Origin: Hippopus hippopus
Taxonomy: Eukaryota; Mollusca; Bivalvia; Cardiida; Cardiidae
DNA length: 64,000 nucleotides
Direction: 5' to 3'
Assembly (NCBI GenBank): GCA_946811185.2
Contig: OX328099.1
Coordinates: forward strand, 68,576,714 to 68,640,713
The position numbers were made by a program, and so were the translations under genes. The notes below the pieces were generated by a model, which did no database searches, was not told where the DNA came from, and was given only the letters and a program-made list of their open reading frames with translations. Below are positions 43,192 to 51,859 of the stretch, piece after piece; the stretch's first letter is position 1; every line of letters begins with the position of its first letter.

Positions 43192-43636
43192 CTGGTGCAG
43201 GGGCCAAAATCCGGTACGCTCTCCCCCCAAAATCCGTTTTTCCCAGTGAGCGAGTTTGATCCGGTTTGGGGGGGGTCTGGCTGGATCCGGTTCCGATTCT
43301 GGGGTCGGGGGTCGGTCATTCTGTCGGGGTCAGGGTCTGGGATGAGGCCTCGGGGTCCCCTAAAAACTAGGACGCTCATCCCCTCGCACCCGAGGCAAAC
43401 CGTGAACCATCCCTCTCAATGCCTTCGGCCATATTCAGAAACCGTCAACCATCGCGTCAAGGCGGCTTAACTCTCGAACCCAACCGTCCCCTCGCGTCAA
43501 GACCATCCCCCTTTCATATCGCGTCAAGGCGACCCCACCGCCTGCGAAATACTCCGAAACTCAGTCCGTTTCTATGGCCGGCGGCTTCGCCTTAAAATAC
43601 GAAAGTGCGCCCCGTTGCGTTTTGTCGCGTATGATA
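43192..43636 (+). repeat. Polinton 1 left terminal inverted repeat
   Basis: Runs from ctggtgcaggggccaaaatc to gtcgcgtatgata and is the reverse complement of 59137-59588 with scattered differences. GC-rich against an AT-rich interior. It contains G-runs with quadruplex potential (43262-43350) and repeated gcgtcaag motifs. Confidence 0.93.
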
Positions 43637-43687
43637 AATATCATAAAGAAAATATATCTTCCGTATATAGTGAGAAGATATGTTTTC

Positions 43688-45548
43688 CTATACTTCCGAA
43701 TAATCTTCGGGATAATAAACTTTGCCATCTCTAGAGTGAATCTTACTAGATTTATCATAATTATCTAAATTTATCTCCAATACAATCATGACTGATCCTT
43801 TAATTCTAACTTTATCAACATCAATAGGCTTATTATAAGGATCGGGTTTATCGGGGGAAATTAATCCTTCATAAACCCATAAAGCTGGACTATACTTAAC
43901 ACTTAAAGTATCATAAGTTATTAGTTTTAAAGATGTTTTTTTCATATACAAATATTTTCTGTTTTTTGTATAAAATAGAGGCGAATCGCGATCTCCTTCT
44001 TCTTCGTAATGAATACCAAAAGGAAAAGGTCTACATTCAATCATATTTATACCATTTCTAGAAATAGTAACAAAACTCTGTCCCACCCTATAATAACCGT
44101 TTGTAATAGGAGTTTTATCTCGAAAATAATAAATTGTTATTAATACTTTTATTATTTCGCAATTTATTGGCACTGTATAATCTTCTGAATCATAAAATTT
44201 TAAAGATATATCTTTTTTATCCTTAGAATCATGGTAGGGAACATTAAGCCCGCAAAAAGCGATAAATTGATGTTTGCGTTGAGTTAAATATCCTCTTTCA
44301 TCTAAGTTTTACAGTTTCTTCTATAACTTTTTTTACATTTTTTTCGACTAGATCATCCACATACTTTCTATTCACCGCATCATTTTTACTAGCAAATTTT
44401 TCTTGATACAAACCAATTCTATTCGCTGTTGTCAATTCACCTTTCGCTACATAGTTGGGATTACCGCTTATTAATTCAGCTACTTCGTTTCCCGCTAAAT
44501 CAGTTACAATATTTGAACGGGTAAACGCTTTGTCTCTTTCATCTTCTGTAACTCCTTCAATCAATTTATCCACATATTCTTTGTTCACCGCGTGATATCG
44601 AGTAGTAGGTTCGGGTATATTATCGACTCCATTAAAATCCATATCGATTTTAGCGGTAGCTCTATAAAAACCATTTTGTTTTAAAAATACTCCTTCCTTA
44701 GAAACTGCAATATCTCCTCCGGTAATACCTCTGATAGCTTCATCTACGTAATTTTTAGTAGCTGCGTTTTTAGGTCTAAATAGATCCTTTTCCTCTTCTA
44801 ATTTTTTAGCTATAGTTTCGTCTACGTATCTTTTATTAGCCGCTTCTCTCGCATTTTCGGGTTCGCGCAAACCAAGTAACCTGTTTCTACGTAAAAATAT
44901 TTCGCCTTTCGCTTCGTAACCGGATGATTTTCTTGGAAAAAAAGCGACGTTCGCATCCATATAACCTTTATTAACCGTGTCTCCCGGTTGAACCGGATCT
45001 TTCAGATTAGTGAGAGTAAAAGTCACGTATTCTTTGCTTGCTGCATCACCCTCATCAACAGGTTTAGGTAATTCTTTCAAAGGAAAACTTTTCATTCGAA
45101 TAGCGTTTTTAACATGATATTCTTTTCTTCCAACTATAGTTTGAGGCGTAAAAGGGTTTTCATTTTCTATTTTTTGCTCTTACTTTTCATCAGCTTTGTC
45201 AACATATTCCCTGTTTGTAGCATCACCAGCTTCTACAGGAGGAGGAAGATTTTCTATCTTTTGGGTATTTTCAAAATCCAAAGATCCTTTGATCGGAAAG
45301 CTTCCATTTTGTTTTGGACCTATCACTCCTATACCCTCGGTAATGTCAACATATTTCTTAGTTTCCGCGTCATGAGGATTTACCGGATTACTAACCCTCG
45401 TTAATGTATTACCATTCATGTCTATAGAACCAGTAACAACGGTTGTTCCATCTTTACGTAAAAAATTATTATTCACGTAAGCGAGTGACACACCATCACC
45501 ATCGCTCGTTTCATCACCTTTCATTCTTCCGAATTTGTCAACGGGCAT
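43688..45548 (-). pseudogene. Polinton 1 fibre (spike) protein
   Basis: The N-terminus at 45548 (MPVDKFGRM, then DGVSLAYVNNNFLRKDG) is followed by many shaft repeats of the form (G/E)DAA(S/T)K-x-YVD, for example GDAASKEYV, EAANKRYVDE, NAATKNYVDE and DAVNRKYVDD. A TAA at 45180-45182 interrupts the shaft in frame. Near 44300 the frame shifts, and the distal part (RGYLTQRKHQFIAFCGLNVP, then YRVGQSFVTISRNGINMIEC) forms a C-terminal domain ending at 43688. By family this would be a trimeric fibre on the virion vertices. The distal domain differs from that of the 31862 fibre. It precedes only the TIR, so it is the last gene of the minus arm. Confidence 0.78.
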
Positions 45549-45558
45549 TTTTTATATA

Positions 45559-45954
45559 CTAAAAAAGTTTATTTAAAACATCTCGAAATTTATTCCCCGA
45601 GCCTAACTCTTTTAGAACGTATAAACATAAATGTCCACAAAATACTTGCCCAGCTCGTTGTAATTGATCGGTATTGTACTGTATTGGGCTTTTTAGATAC
45701 TCTCGAACCTCAATAGGTGGTTGTATTCCGTAACTGTCGAAATAAATTTTAATATCACTGTTTTTATACCAAGCGACCCAATGTGTACTGGGTCCACCAC
45801 TTTTATCGAAGTTTACTATACCGCATTCTTTTTTACTTGGTTTTTTCGGTAATGTATCTCGTAAAAAGACTCCTCTAAAAGAAGGAATCTTTAATCTCGC
45901 CGCATCTTCTAACTCGAAATTGTTCAACGGTTTATTCGGTAAAATTACTGTCAT
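45559..45954 (-). CDS. Adenain-like (C5/Ulp1-fold) maturation protease
   Basis: 131 codons, intact. The catalytic residues are in order: THWVAWY (His58), YFDSYG (Asp73) and AGQVFCGHLCLYVL (Gln103, Cys106). The family processes capsid precursors in adenoviruses and is a hallmark gene of Polintons. It starts at the ATG at 45954 and ends 11 bases before the fibre start codon on the same strand, with integrase upstream. It is shorter than adenovirus proteases (about 200), which is usual for Polintons. Confidence 0.9.
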   Translation of the reverse strand: MTVILPNKPLNNFELEDAARLKIPSFRGVFLRDTLPKKPSKKECGIVNFDKSGGPSTHWVAWYKNSDIKIYFDSYGIQPPIEVREYLKSPIQYNTDQLQRAGQVFCGHLCLYVLKELGSGNKFRDVLNKLF

Positions 45955-45960
45955 TTTATA

Positions 45961-46860
45961 TTAGAATTGTATAATATTCTTATTATCAATCCACGAATTA
46001 AATTCGTCGGGATAACCTAACTACTTTACTAGAGATTTATCTTTTTCTTTTTTAATAACCTTTTCTATCCTAAACACCTTTTGGATAGTTTTTTGAAGTT
46101 CGGGTTTTTAAAATGCGCCTTGTATTTCTTCTCCATTAAGATCCATAATTATATACGTTATAGGCGATGTATGTTTTACCTTAGAAACCGTAAAAACCTC
46201 TTCTGACCATCTTGTCGTATAACCTTTCTCAAAAGTCTTTTTCTTTATAGCTACCCTTACTTTATCTCCGACAGAAAACTTAGGCTCTTTTATTTTGGGA
46301 TGATGGGAGTAAAGATTTCTCCAAACTTCGATTTCATTTTCTTTTTTACTCGCATTTACCGGCGTCATCTTAATAGATGAATGCCTCGTGTTATTATATT
46401 CTTTAACGAGATCCGGTAACACGTCGATGTAGACGTTTGTGGAGTTAGCGGAAAAATACTTCCACATTTTTTCTTTCATCGTTCTAATCCATCTCTCAAC
46501 AACGCTAGATTTTTCATCATTTTCGGTAGAATACAATTCAACCAGCGCATTTACATCTTTGTTATAAAACTCTCTACCCTCATCCACCAACATTTCTTCG
46601 GGTTTCCTCTCCTTAAAAATACTCTCCAATGCTATAGCGGTAGATTTCCCCGTTTTGTCTTTTAATGGCACTAACCATCCGTATTTAGAAAAGATGTCAA
46701 TGACTGCGAGAAGGTATTTTACGTCACGATTAAATTTAGAAAAAGCTCGCATGTCTACTAAATCCGCGGCCCATATCTTATCTATACCGTTTACTATAAC
46801 TCTCCTTTTCTTAAATTTTCTTCTAACGGGTTTATGTAATTCTTCCGCTAATTTCAGCAT
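45961..46860 (-). pseudogene. Retrovirus-type (rve) integrase with chromodomain-like tail
   Basis: The RNase H-fold core shows the DDE triad: IWAADLVDMRAF (Asp33), MLVDEGREFYN (Asp93) and SVVERWIRTMKEK (Glu122). An SH3-like region follows (FEKGYTTRWSEEVFTVSKV). The ORF stops at 46108, but the same frame continues with FRIEKVIKKEK and LGYPDEFNSWI, a chromodomain-like tail, to 45961, with another TAG at 46021-46023. Integrases of this type insert Polintons with 6-bp target duplications. The upstream PLA2-like ORF is one frameshift away. Confidence 0.88.
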
Positions 46861-47207
46861 GTCGGGATTTTTTTTTTAATTCCCATTCCGAATTTCATCT
46901 TCGTTCCAATGAGTTTACTTACCAGGCCCCTTTCCATTTTTTCCCTAATAGTAGGATTGTAAATCCCTTCTAACTCCGTTAACATATTCTTATCGCATAC
47001 CGCGTTTCTTGTGGCTGTGTCATTATGCTTAAGATAGCAAACATCGTGATGATAAGCGGCTTTATCAATGCGGTTTATCGGTTTACTCCATTTCCTCAGT
47101 GTTAAATCCGGATTGAGTCTTTTCTTTAATTTAGTGCCGGGTCCCGTAAAATTGTGACCGGGGAGATGCATTTCGAAAGGCAAATTATTTATAGCTTTAT
47201 TTAGCAA
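46854..47207 (-). CDS. PLA2-like domain protein joined to integrase by a frameshift
   Basis: 117 codons. FEMHLPGHNFTGPGTKLKKR matches the calcium-loop region (residues 21-24 TGPG), and IDKAAYHHDVCY supplies the His-Asp dyad (54-55) of parvovirus VP1-type phospholipase A2 domains. The C-terminal half (NPTIREKMERGLVSKLIGTK, GMGIKKK) reaches a run of ten A on the coding strand (46868-46877). One extra base there would join this frame to the integrase, and in Polinton 3 the same point reads in frame. Viral PLA2 domains open endosomal membranes during entry; that role is inferred. The ATG at 47207 is the only good start. Confidence 0.78.
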   Translation of the reverse strand: MLNKAINNLPFEMHLPGHNFTGPGTKLKKRLNPDLTLRKWSKPINRIDKAAYHHDVCYLKHNDTATRNAVCDKNMLTELEGIYNPTIREKMERGLVSKLIGTKMKFGMGIKKKIPTC

Positions 47208-47210
47208 TGA

Positions 47211-47354
47211 TTAACCCTTTGGCGTCTTAACAAATTGGGTTTTAGTTGTTCCGTAAACCACACATTTTCCACGTTTCATATTTCTTCCATTTTTAGAAAC
47301 AACATAGTTTATATTGCTCGTATCTGTACGTTTTTTACATTTAACGCAATACAT
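47211..47354 (-). CDS. DUF5679-like zinc-ribbon mini-protein, copy A
   Basis: 47 codons, beginning MYCVKCKKRTDTSNINYVVS and ending in TQFVKTPKG. The first CxxC is intact but the second knuckle reads CVVYG, so the fourth Cys is lost. It is preceded by tttatatataaa directly before the ATG. It is a tandem neighbour of copy B; the family is frequent in Polintons and large DNA viruses, with unknown function. Confidence 0.7.
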   Translation of the reverse strand: MYCVKCKKRTDTSNINYVVSKNGRNMKRGKCVVYGTTKTQFVKTPKG

Positions 47355-47377
47355 TTTATATATAAAATTTAAAAAAG

Positions 47378-47530
47378 TTATATTTTCCTACCCTTTTTCG
47401 TCTTGACAAATTGGGTTTTAGTTGTTCCACAAACCGCGCATTTCCCGCGTTTCATATTTCTTTTATTTTTAGTAACAACGTAGTTTATATTCCTCGTATC
47501 TGTACGTTTTTTACATTTAACGCAATACAT
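47378..47530 (-). CDS. DUF5679-like zinc-ribbon mini-protein, copy B
   Basis: 50 codons, MYCVKCKKRTDTRNINYVVT through GKCAVCG and TQFVKTKKG. Both CxxC pairs are present, so this copy can bind zinc. It and copy A share upstream promoter-like sequence and most residues, showing a local tandem duplication. It is the first gene of the minus arm, facing the ATPase. Confidence 0.75.
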   Translation of the reverse strand: MYCVKCKKRTDTRNINYVVTKNKRNMKRGKCAVCGTTKTQFVKTKKGRKI

Positions 47531-47580
47531 TTTATATATAGAAAATAAAAAAGTTATATAAAATTGATATTATAAACTTA
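47531..47580. promoter_or_regulatory. Divergent promoter region between the two gene arms
   Basis: Only about 50 bp, tatatagaaaataaaaaagt-type AT-only sequence, separates the minus-strand zinc-ribbon gene from the plus-strand ATPase. TATA-like tatata motifs lie next to both starts. Confidence 0.5.
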
Positions 47581-48345
47581 TCATGGAATGAAGTAGTATC
47601 CAGGAGATTTAATCACTCCCTTTTACCGAGAAGTATTAGAGGTTTAATTATAGGCAAATCAGGATGCGGCAAAACTACTTTATTGTTAAACCTTTTACTT
47701 AGACCGGGTTGGCTCGACTACAACGATTTGAGTGTCTTTGGAAAAAGTCTTTTTCAACCCGAATACCGAATACTAAAAAAGGCTTTTGAAGAAAAACTAC
47801 CAAAAGAATGTATCTTAAGGTTGTTTAACATGCGTGATGAGATACAAGAACTAAACGTTGTACCAACGGATTTAGTCGAAGAATGGATTAAAACGATTAA
47901 AAATAAATCGGATATAGATTGCAACTTCTTCGAAAATGCGAGTGATGTGCCCGATCCGAGAGAGTTAAACTCGAAAAATAAAAATTTAATGATTTTTGAC
48001 GATTTACTTTTAGAAAGGCAAAATAAATGTGAGTGTTATTACGTTCGAGGAAGGCATAGTAATGTTGACTGTTTTTACCTCTCAAAAAATTATTTTAGAC
48101 TACCGAGACAAACTATTAGAGAAAACGCTAATTTTATTTGCCTTTTCCCGCAAGACCTAAAAAACATTAATCATATTTATAACGATCATGTAGGTGATGA
48201 TATGCCTAAGGATGAGTTTAGAAAATTTTGTCCAAAGGTGTGGGAAAGACCATACGGTTTTGTTATCATCGATTTAACCAGTAAAAAACATGATGGGAAG
48301 TATAGAAATGGTTTTGACAATTTTTACTTGCCTAAGTCGGTATAA
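47581..48345 (+). CDS. FtsK/HerA-type genome packaging ATPase
   Basis: Frame 1 reads NEVVSRRFNHSLLPRS, then Walker A IIGKSGCGKTTLLLN (about 47650-47690) and Walker B NLMIFDDLLLE (about 47983-48015), ending at 48345. This is the A32-like packaging ATPase conserved in Polintons, adenovirus-like and giant viruses, which drives DNA into the capsid. No in-frame ATG precedes Walker A; an ATG at 47583 is out of frame and runs into a stop after two codons, so the start is probably damaged by a small indel. It is the first gene of the plus arm. Confidence 0.85.
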   Translation, partial: SWNEVVSRRFNHSLLPRSIRGLIIGKSGCGKTTLLLNLLLRPGWLDYNDLSVFGKSLFQPEYRILKKAFEEKLPKECILRLFNMRDEIQELNVVPTDLVEEWIKTIKNKSDIDCNFFENASDVPDPRELNSKNKNLMIFDDLLLERQNKCECYYVRGRHSNVDCFYLSKNYFRLPRQTIRENANFICLFPQDLKNINHIYNDHVGDDMPKDEFRKFCPKVWERPYGFVIIDLTSKKHDGKYRNGFDNFYLPKSV

Positions 48346-48386
48346 AAAATTAAGTTAAAGAAAAAAATATTACTTATAAAAAGAGA

Positions 48387-48833
48387 ATGTCAGAGTTAGA
48401 AAAATATAAGGATAAATGCGAATTAATTTTTCGAGGATTAAAATCAGATTTAGAAAAAAACGTGGAACGTTTTACGATACATAATTTAAAAATGATATTA
48501 GAACAAATCGGAATAAAAAATTTTCCTGAAAGTAGTTGCATGTATACTCCAAAAAGGTATTTAGTAAATATATTAATAGAATACCTAGAAGAACGATTGG
48601 AGATCATGCGAGAAATGGGTAACGAAGTTAGAAGGGTAAAATTGTTGCACGATTTTTATTTCGATATATATTTTATTATTTATATTACTTCCGTATGTTA
48701 TACTTATGGGGAGTTTGATGAAGATGAAATAATAGAATTTTTTACCGATTATTATAATTCTAGTTTCGAAAATAGCGTGAAAGATGGGTTAGAAGAATTC
48801 TTTAATATCGCTTGCGAGCATTTTAATTTATAA
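48387..48833 (+). CDS. Hypothetical Polinton protein
   Basis: 148 codons, intact, ATG just after cttataaaaagaga. Charged, helix-rich N-terminal part (KYKDKCELIFRGLKSDLEKN), a hydrophobic Tyr/Ile-rich stretch (DFYFDIYFIIYITSVCYTYG, about 92-111), and an acidic C-terminus. I recognise no family. It lies between ATPase and penton-like genes on the same strand. Confidence 0.55.
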   Translation: MSELEKYKDKCELIFRGLKSDLEKNVERFTIHNLKMILEQIGIKNFPESSCMYTPKRYLVNILIEYLEERLEIMREMGNEVRRVKLLHDFYFDIYFIIYITSVCYTYGEFDEDEIIEFFTDYYNSSFENSVKDGLEEFFNIACEHFNL

Positions 48834-48870
48834 AAATATTTAAATATAAAAAATATTTAAATATTATAAA

Positions 48871-49643
48871 ATGGAAGATCTTTTAGAACAAATTGTAAAA
48901 AATACGGAACACAAAACATAGTTTCAAATTATAGTAAGCGACAACAAAACGCGTTTTAGTACGAGGTTTAATCCCCCAATTCAGCTGGAAAAGGATAAAG
49001 TATATGAAATAGCTTTAGTAACCTCGAAACTTACTACTCTTTTCCAAATATCGATGAAACGAACAACGTCTTCGTTTATTCTCCGGACAACGGTAGCTCA
49101 TGGATTAAATTAAAAATACCCGAGGGAAGTTATGATCTCGTTGACATTAATGATACCATTCACCAGGAAATGAGAAAAAAGGGTCATTACGACGAAGTTA
49201 ATGAAGGGTATTATATTAACATTTCTGCGAACACCAATACCCTAAAGTCCGTTCTTACTCTGGAAAATGGTTATCAAGTAGATTTTAATCAACCGGGCTC
49301 CATTGCTAAAGTATTAGGATTTACACGCGCTAAATATACGGGAGGATTTCACGAGTCGGAGAATGTAGTGAACATTCTTAGTATAAACAGTTTGCTCGTT
49401 AGCATAGATATTATTTCGGGAAGTTACATTAATGGTTTGACAAAAAACGTTATTTACTCTTTTTTCCCAGATGTTGCGCCCGGATATAAGATAACTGAGT
49501 CACCAGTTAATTTAGTATACTTACCAATAACGTTAGACGAAAAACATAACCTAGAGGTAAATATTACGGATCAAAATGGAATGTTACTAAATCTTAGAGG
49601 AGAAAATTTAACGATTAGGTTTCATATTAGAGAAGTGAGATAA
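48871..49643 (+). pseudogene. Probable penton (minor capsid, single jelly-roll) protein
   Basis: ATG at 48871 after atattataaa. A TAG at 48919-48921 and a frameshift near 49025 break the front. The rest is open: NNVFVYSPDNGSSWIKLKIP, QPGSIAKVLGFTRAKYTGGF, SGSYINGLTKNVIYSFFPDV and a final LTIRFHIREVR. The beta-rich pattern, place between ATPase and MCP, and size (about 255 residues) fit the Polinton vertex protein. I am not certain of the family from memory. A start at 49170 would give only the C-terminal 157 residues. Confidence 0.6.
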
Positions 49644-49671
49644 ATAAAAAAAAAAAATAGTTATATATATA

Positions 49672-50257
49672 ATGACGAGTTACGTTACCGTTAAAGTAAA
49701 TATATCCGAAGGACAAAAGCAAAAGCTTCAACATGCCGTTAAAGCCGGTTGTCCAGTAAGTATTCGTTTAGGTCACGAAGATTTACGCGGTAATTATGTT
49801 TTAGCATTAACCAATTCGCAAGCGAGAAAAATAGCTAAAGCCTATAAGGATAGTAATGGTATTACGATTAAAATGTCCGCGAAACAACTTAAATATAACG
49901 CGAAAATAGAGGGAGGTTTTCTCGGAATGTTGGCTGGGTTGGCTGCTAGAGCTTTGCCGATGCTCGCGAGAACCATTTTTACCGGCTTTAGGTGTTGGTG
50001 CTCTTTCCGGATTAGCTCAAATGAGTGTACAAAAAGCGATGGGATCGGGTCTTTATCTTAAAAAAGGAGGATGCGTTTGTCAAGTTGAAACTGATGGATG
50101 CGGATTATACTTAAAGCCATATAAAGGTAAAGGATTAAAGTCTGTCGGTGATGGTTTGTATTTAAAGCAAGGAGGGAAGATTTATGATGGAAGAGGACTT
50201 TTGCTCGGACCTAATAGTCCATTCGCTAATATCCCTATCTTAGGAGCCATATTATAA
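49672..50257 (+). pseudogene. Adenovirus pX-like virion protein candidate
   Basis: ATG directly after atatatata. The N-terminal ~80 residues form a globular-looking domain (VTVKVNISEGQKQKLQHAVK). Then comes a hydrophobic Gly/Ala-rich segment (GGFLGMLAGLAARALPMLAR), a frameshift near 49985, and a second frame with Gly-Leu-Tyr repeats (GSGLYLKKGG, GCGLYLKPYKGKG, GDGLYLKQGG). The hydrophobic GGFL...ALP stretch resembles adenovirus pX/Mu and similar proteins reported for adintoviruses. Its role in virions is inferred. With the frameshift it is broken. Confidence 0.6.
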
Positions 50258-50299
50258 AAAAAATTTTTAATTTAAAAAAAAAATATTTACTATATAAAA

Positions 50300-50638
50300 A
50301 TGATATGCAAAAGTGGAATAAGGTGGTTTTCTTTTTTAAATTTAGATTTTCCACCCGCTCAGTTTAGAAAAAATGTATGGGAATTATATTCTCAACAAGA
50401 AATAAAACTAGAACCTAATAGTGGTGTAACTATTCAACTCGGTCCCGGATTTATTTCACAATGTCTACTCGATAGAAATTTAATCTTAAAGGGTATAAGA
50501 AGCGGTGATGATTCTACATATAGAGGATTTTCTATGGAAGGGGATGATATATCAACATTTTTAAAAAATATTACTAACGAAAATATTACTATCTTGAGAG
50601 GTGAACCATTATTTCTCGTTGTATATGATGATATTTAA
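50300..50638 (+). CDS. dUTPase-fold-like protein 1
   Basis: 112 codons, ATG after tactatataaaa. Beta-rich: YSQQEIKLEPNSGVTIQLGP resembles the dUTPase motif 1-2 region, and NITNENITILRGEPLFLVVY resembles the strand-rich C-terminal part of dUTPase/beta-clip folds. The conserved uracil-pocket Tyr/Asp motif is not obvious, so I do not claim enzyme activity. The next gene is a likely paralogue. It could instead be a virion decoration protein. Confidence 0.45.
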   Translation: MICKSGIRWFSFLNLDFPPAQFRKNVWELYSQQEIKLEPNSGVTIQLGPGFISQCLLDRNLILKGIRSGDDSTYRGFSMEGDDISTFLKNITNENITILRGEPLFLVVYDDI

Positions 50639-50661
50639 ATATTATTTATAACGAATAAAAA

Positions 50662-51030
50662 ATGGATATTCATAAATTCGGTATAAAACCTAATATTACT
50701 ACTCAACACAAAACTATATTTTGGAAACCTCATTTACACAGAGTAAGATATCCTCCCTTAAAGCAAGATCCTCTAAAATGGAAAATATACTCGCAAGTAA
50801 CTATCAAGATTCCTCCTTGTGATGGCATGAGAGTTTCGCCAGGATTTGGTTATATAACTACACGAGGAGTTGTAACGATATCCGTTAGTAATAAATGGAA
50901 AGATAGTTTAACCATTCTTAATGGAATACATCTCGATAATGGGGCTGAAGATATCTTAGTCTATATTTATAATTTCTCGCGACAACCGATTGAAATACCC
51001 GAGGGCGAGTTATTCTGCTATCTAAAATGA
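50662..51030 (+). CDS. dUTPase-fold-like protein 2
   Basis: 122 codons, 23 bases after the previous gene. KIYSQVTIKIPPCDGMRVSP and LVYIYNFSRQPIEIPEGELF share the pattern of protein 1 (YSQ-x-x-I/T, then a terminal strand pair around I(T/E)I(L/P)-x-GE-LF). I infer a diverged tandem pair of beta-clip proteins. No catalytic claim is made. Confidence 0.45.
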   Translation: MDIHKFGIKPNITTQHKTIFWKPHLHRVRYPPLKQDPLKWKIYSQVTIKIPPCDGMRVSPGFGYITTRGVVTISVSNKWKDSLTILNGIHLDNGAEDILVYIYNFSRQPIEIPEGELFCYLK

Positions 51031-51059
51031 GATAAAAAAAATTATTATTTTAATAAAAA

Positions 51060-51710
51060 ATGTTAGATACGGATCAAGAACATCCCTCTAAAAAAATCTA
51101 TCCTCCGTTACATGCGAGCGCTCCACCTATCGAGATGGATGACAAAGGTCATACCTATCGTTTACAAGCAATATCCGAAGTACAAAAGTTTCTCGAGAAC
51201 AAAATTCGAGAAAGAGATGCCTTAGCTAAAAAATATTTCAGAGCTGCGAGAATCGTTGACAACGTTGACACGGTTTTGATCACGATAACCATGGCTTCGG
51301 GAGTAGGTGGAATCGGTTTACTATCTACTGTCATAGCTATTCCAGCTGTCATAGCATTAGAAGCATCAGCTGCGGCAACCGGGCTTCTTTCGCCATTAGG
51401 TAAATATGTAGTAAGAAATTCGAGAACCAAGGCGGAAAAACATCAAAAGATTCGGATGATAGCTGATGCTAAGCTCGATACAATGGCTTCGCATATATCC
51501 AAAGCTTTAAACGACAATTATATATCGGATGAAGAATTTAAACTTATCATGGAAGAACAAGAGAAGTATAAGGAAATGAAGGATGAGATAAGAACGAAAA
51601 TTAAGAAAAAGATATCTTCCGAAAACGAAGAAAGTTTAATCGAGAGAGGGAGGCAAGAAGCACGTGAGTCCTTTCGGAGGTTGGTTGAAAAGAATGGTGC
51701 CATTCCCTAG
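51060..51710 (+). CDS. Polinton membrane protein of unknown function
   Basis: 216 codons, intact, ATG after taataaaaa. A soluble Pro-rich start, a helix (VQKFLENKIRERDALAKKYF), then two hydrophobic segments around residues 75-120 (VLITITMASGVGGIGLLSTV and IAIPAVIALEASAAATGLLS), then a long charged coiled-coil tail (EEQEKYKEMKDEIRTKIKKK). It is probably a virion or cell membrane protein. I do not recognise a named family. Confidence 0.6.
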   Translation: MLDTDQEHPSKKIYPPLHASAPPIEMDDKGHTYRLQAISEVQKFLENKIRERDALAKKYFRAARIVDNVDTVLITITMASGVGGIGLLSTVIAIPAVIALEASAAATGLLSPLGKYVVRNSRTKAEKHQKIRMIADAKLDTMASHISKALNDNYISDEEFKLIMEEQEKYKEMKDEIRTKIKKKISSENEESLIERGRQEARESFRRLVEKNGAIP

Positions 51711-51859
51711 AAAAATAAATTTTTCATGCAGTTGTAGTTATGAAACGAGTTGAAAACTGCGATGAAAACTGCGAAATATATGTTCTGTTTAAAGAGAATA
51801 TATATTTTTGTCCATATAGGTATATGAACTACGTTAAAAAATTATTATAGTAAAAAAAA

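Noticed and set aside
43162..43470. ORF of 102 codons in the left TIR (and its mirror at 59303-59690)
   Set aside because: Lies in repeat-rich terminal DNA. It crosses the element edge and has no recognisable domain.
50300..51030. Functional dUTPase enzymes
   Set aside because: Only the beta-strand pattern fits; the catalytic motifs are not visible.
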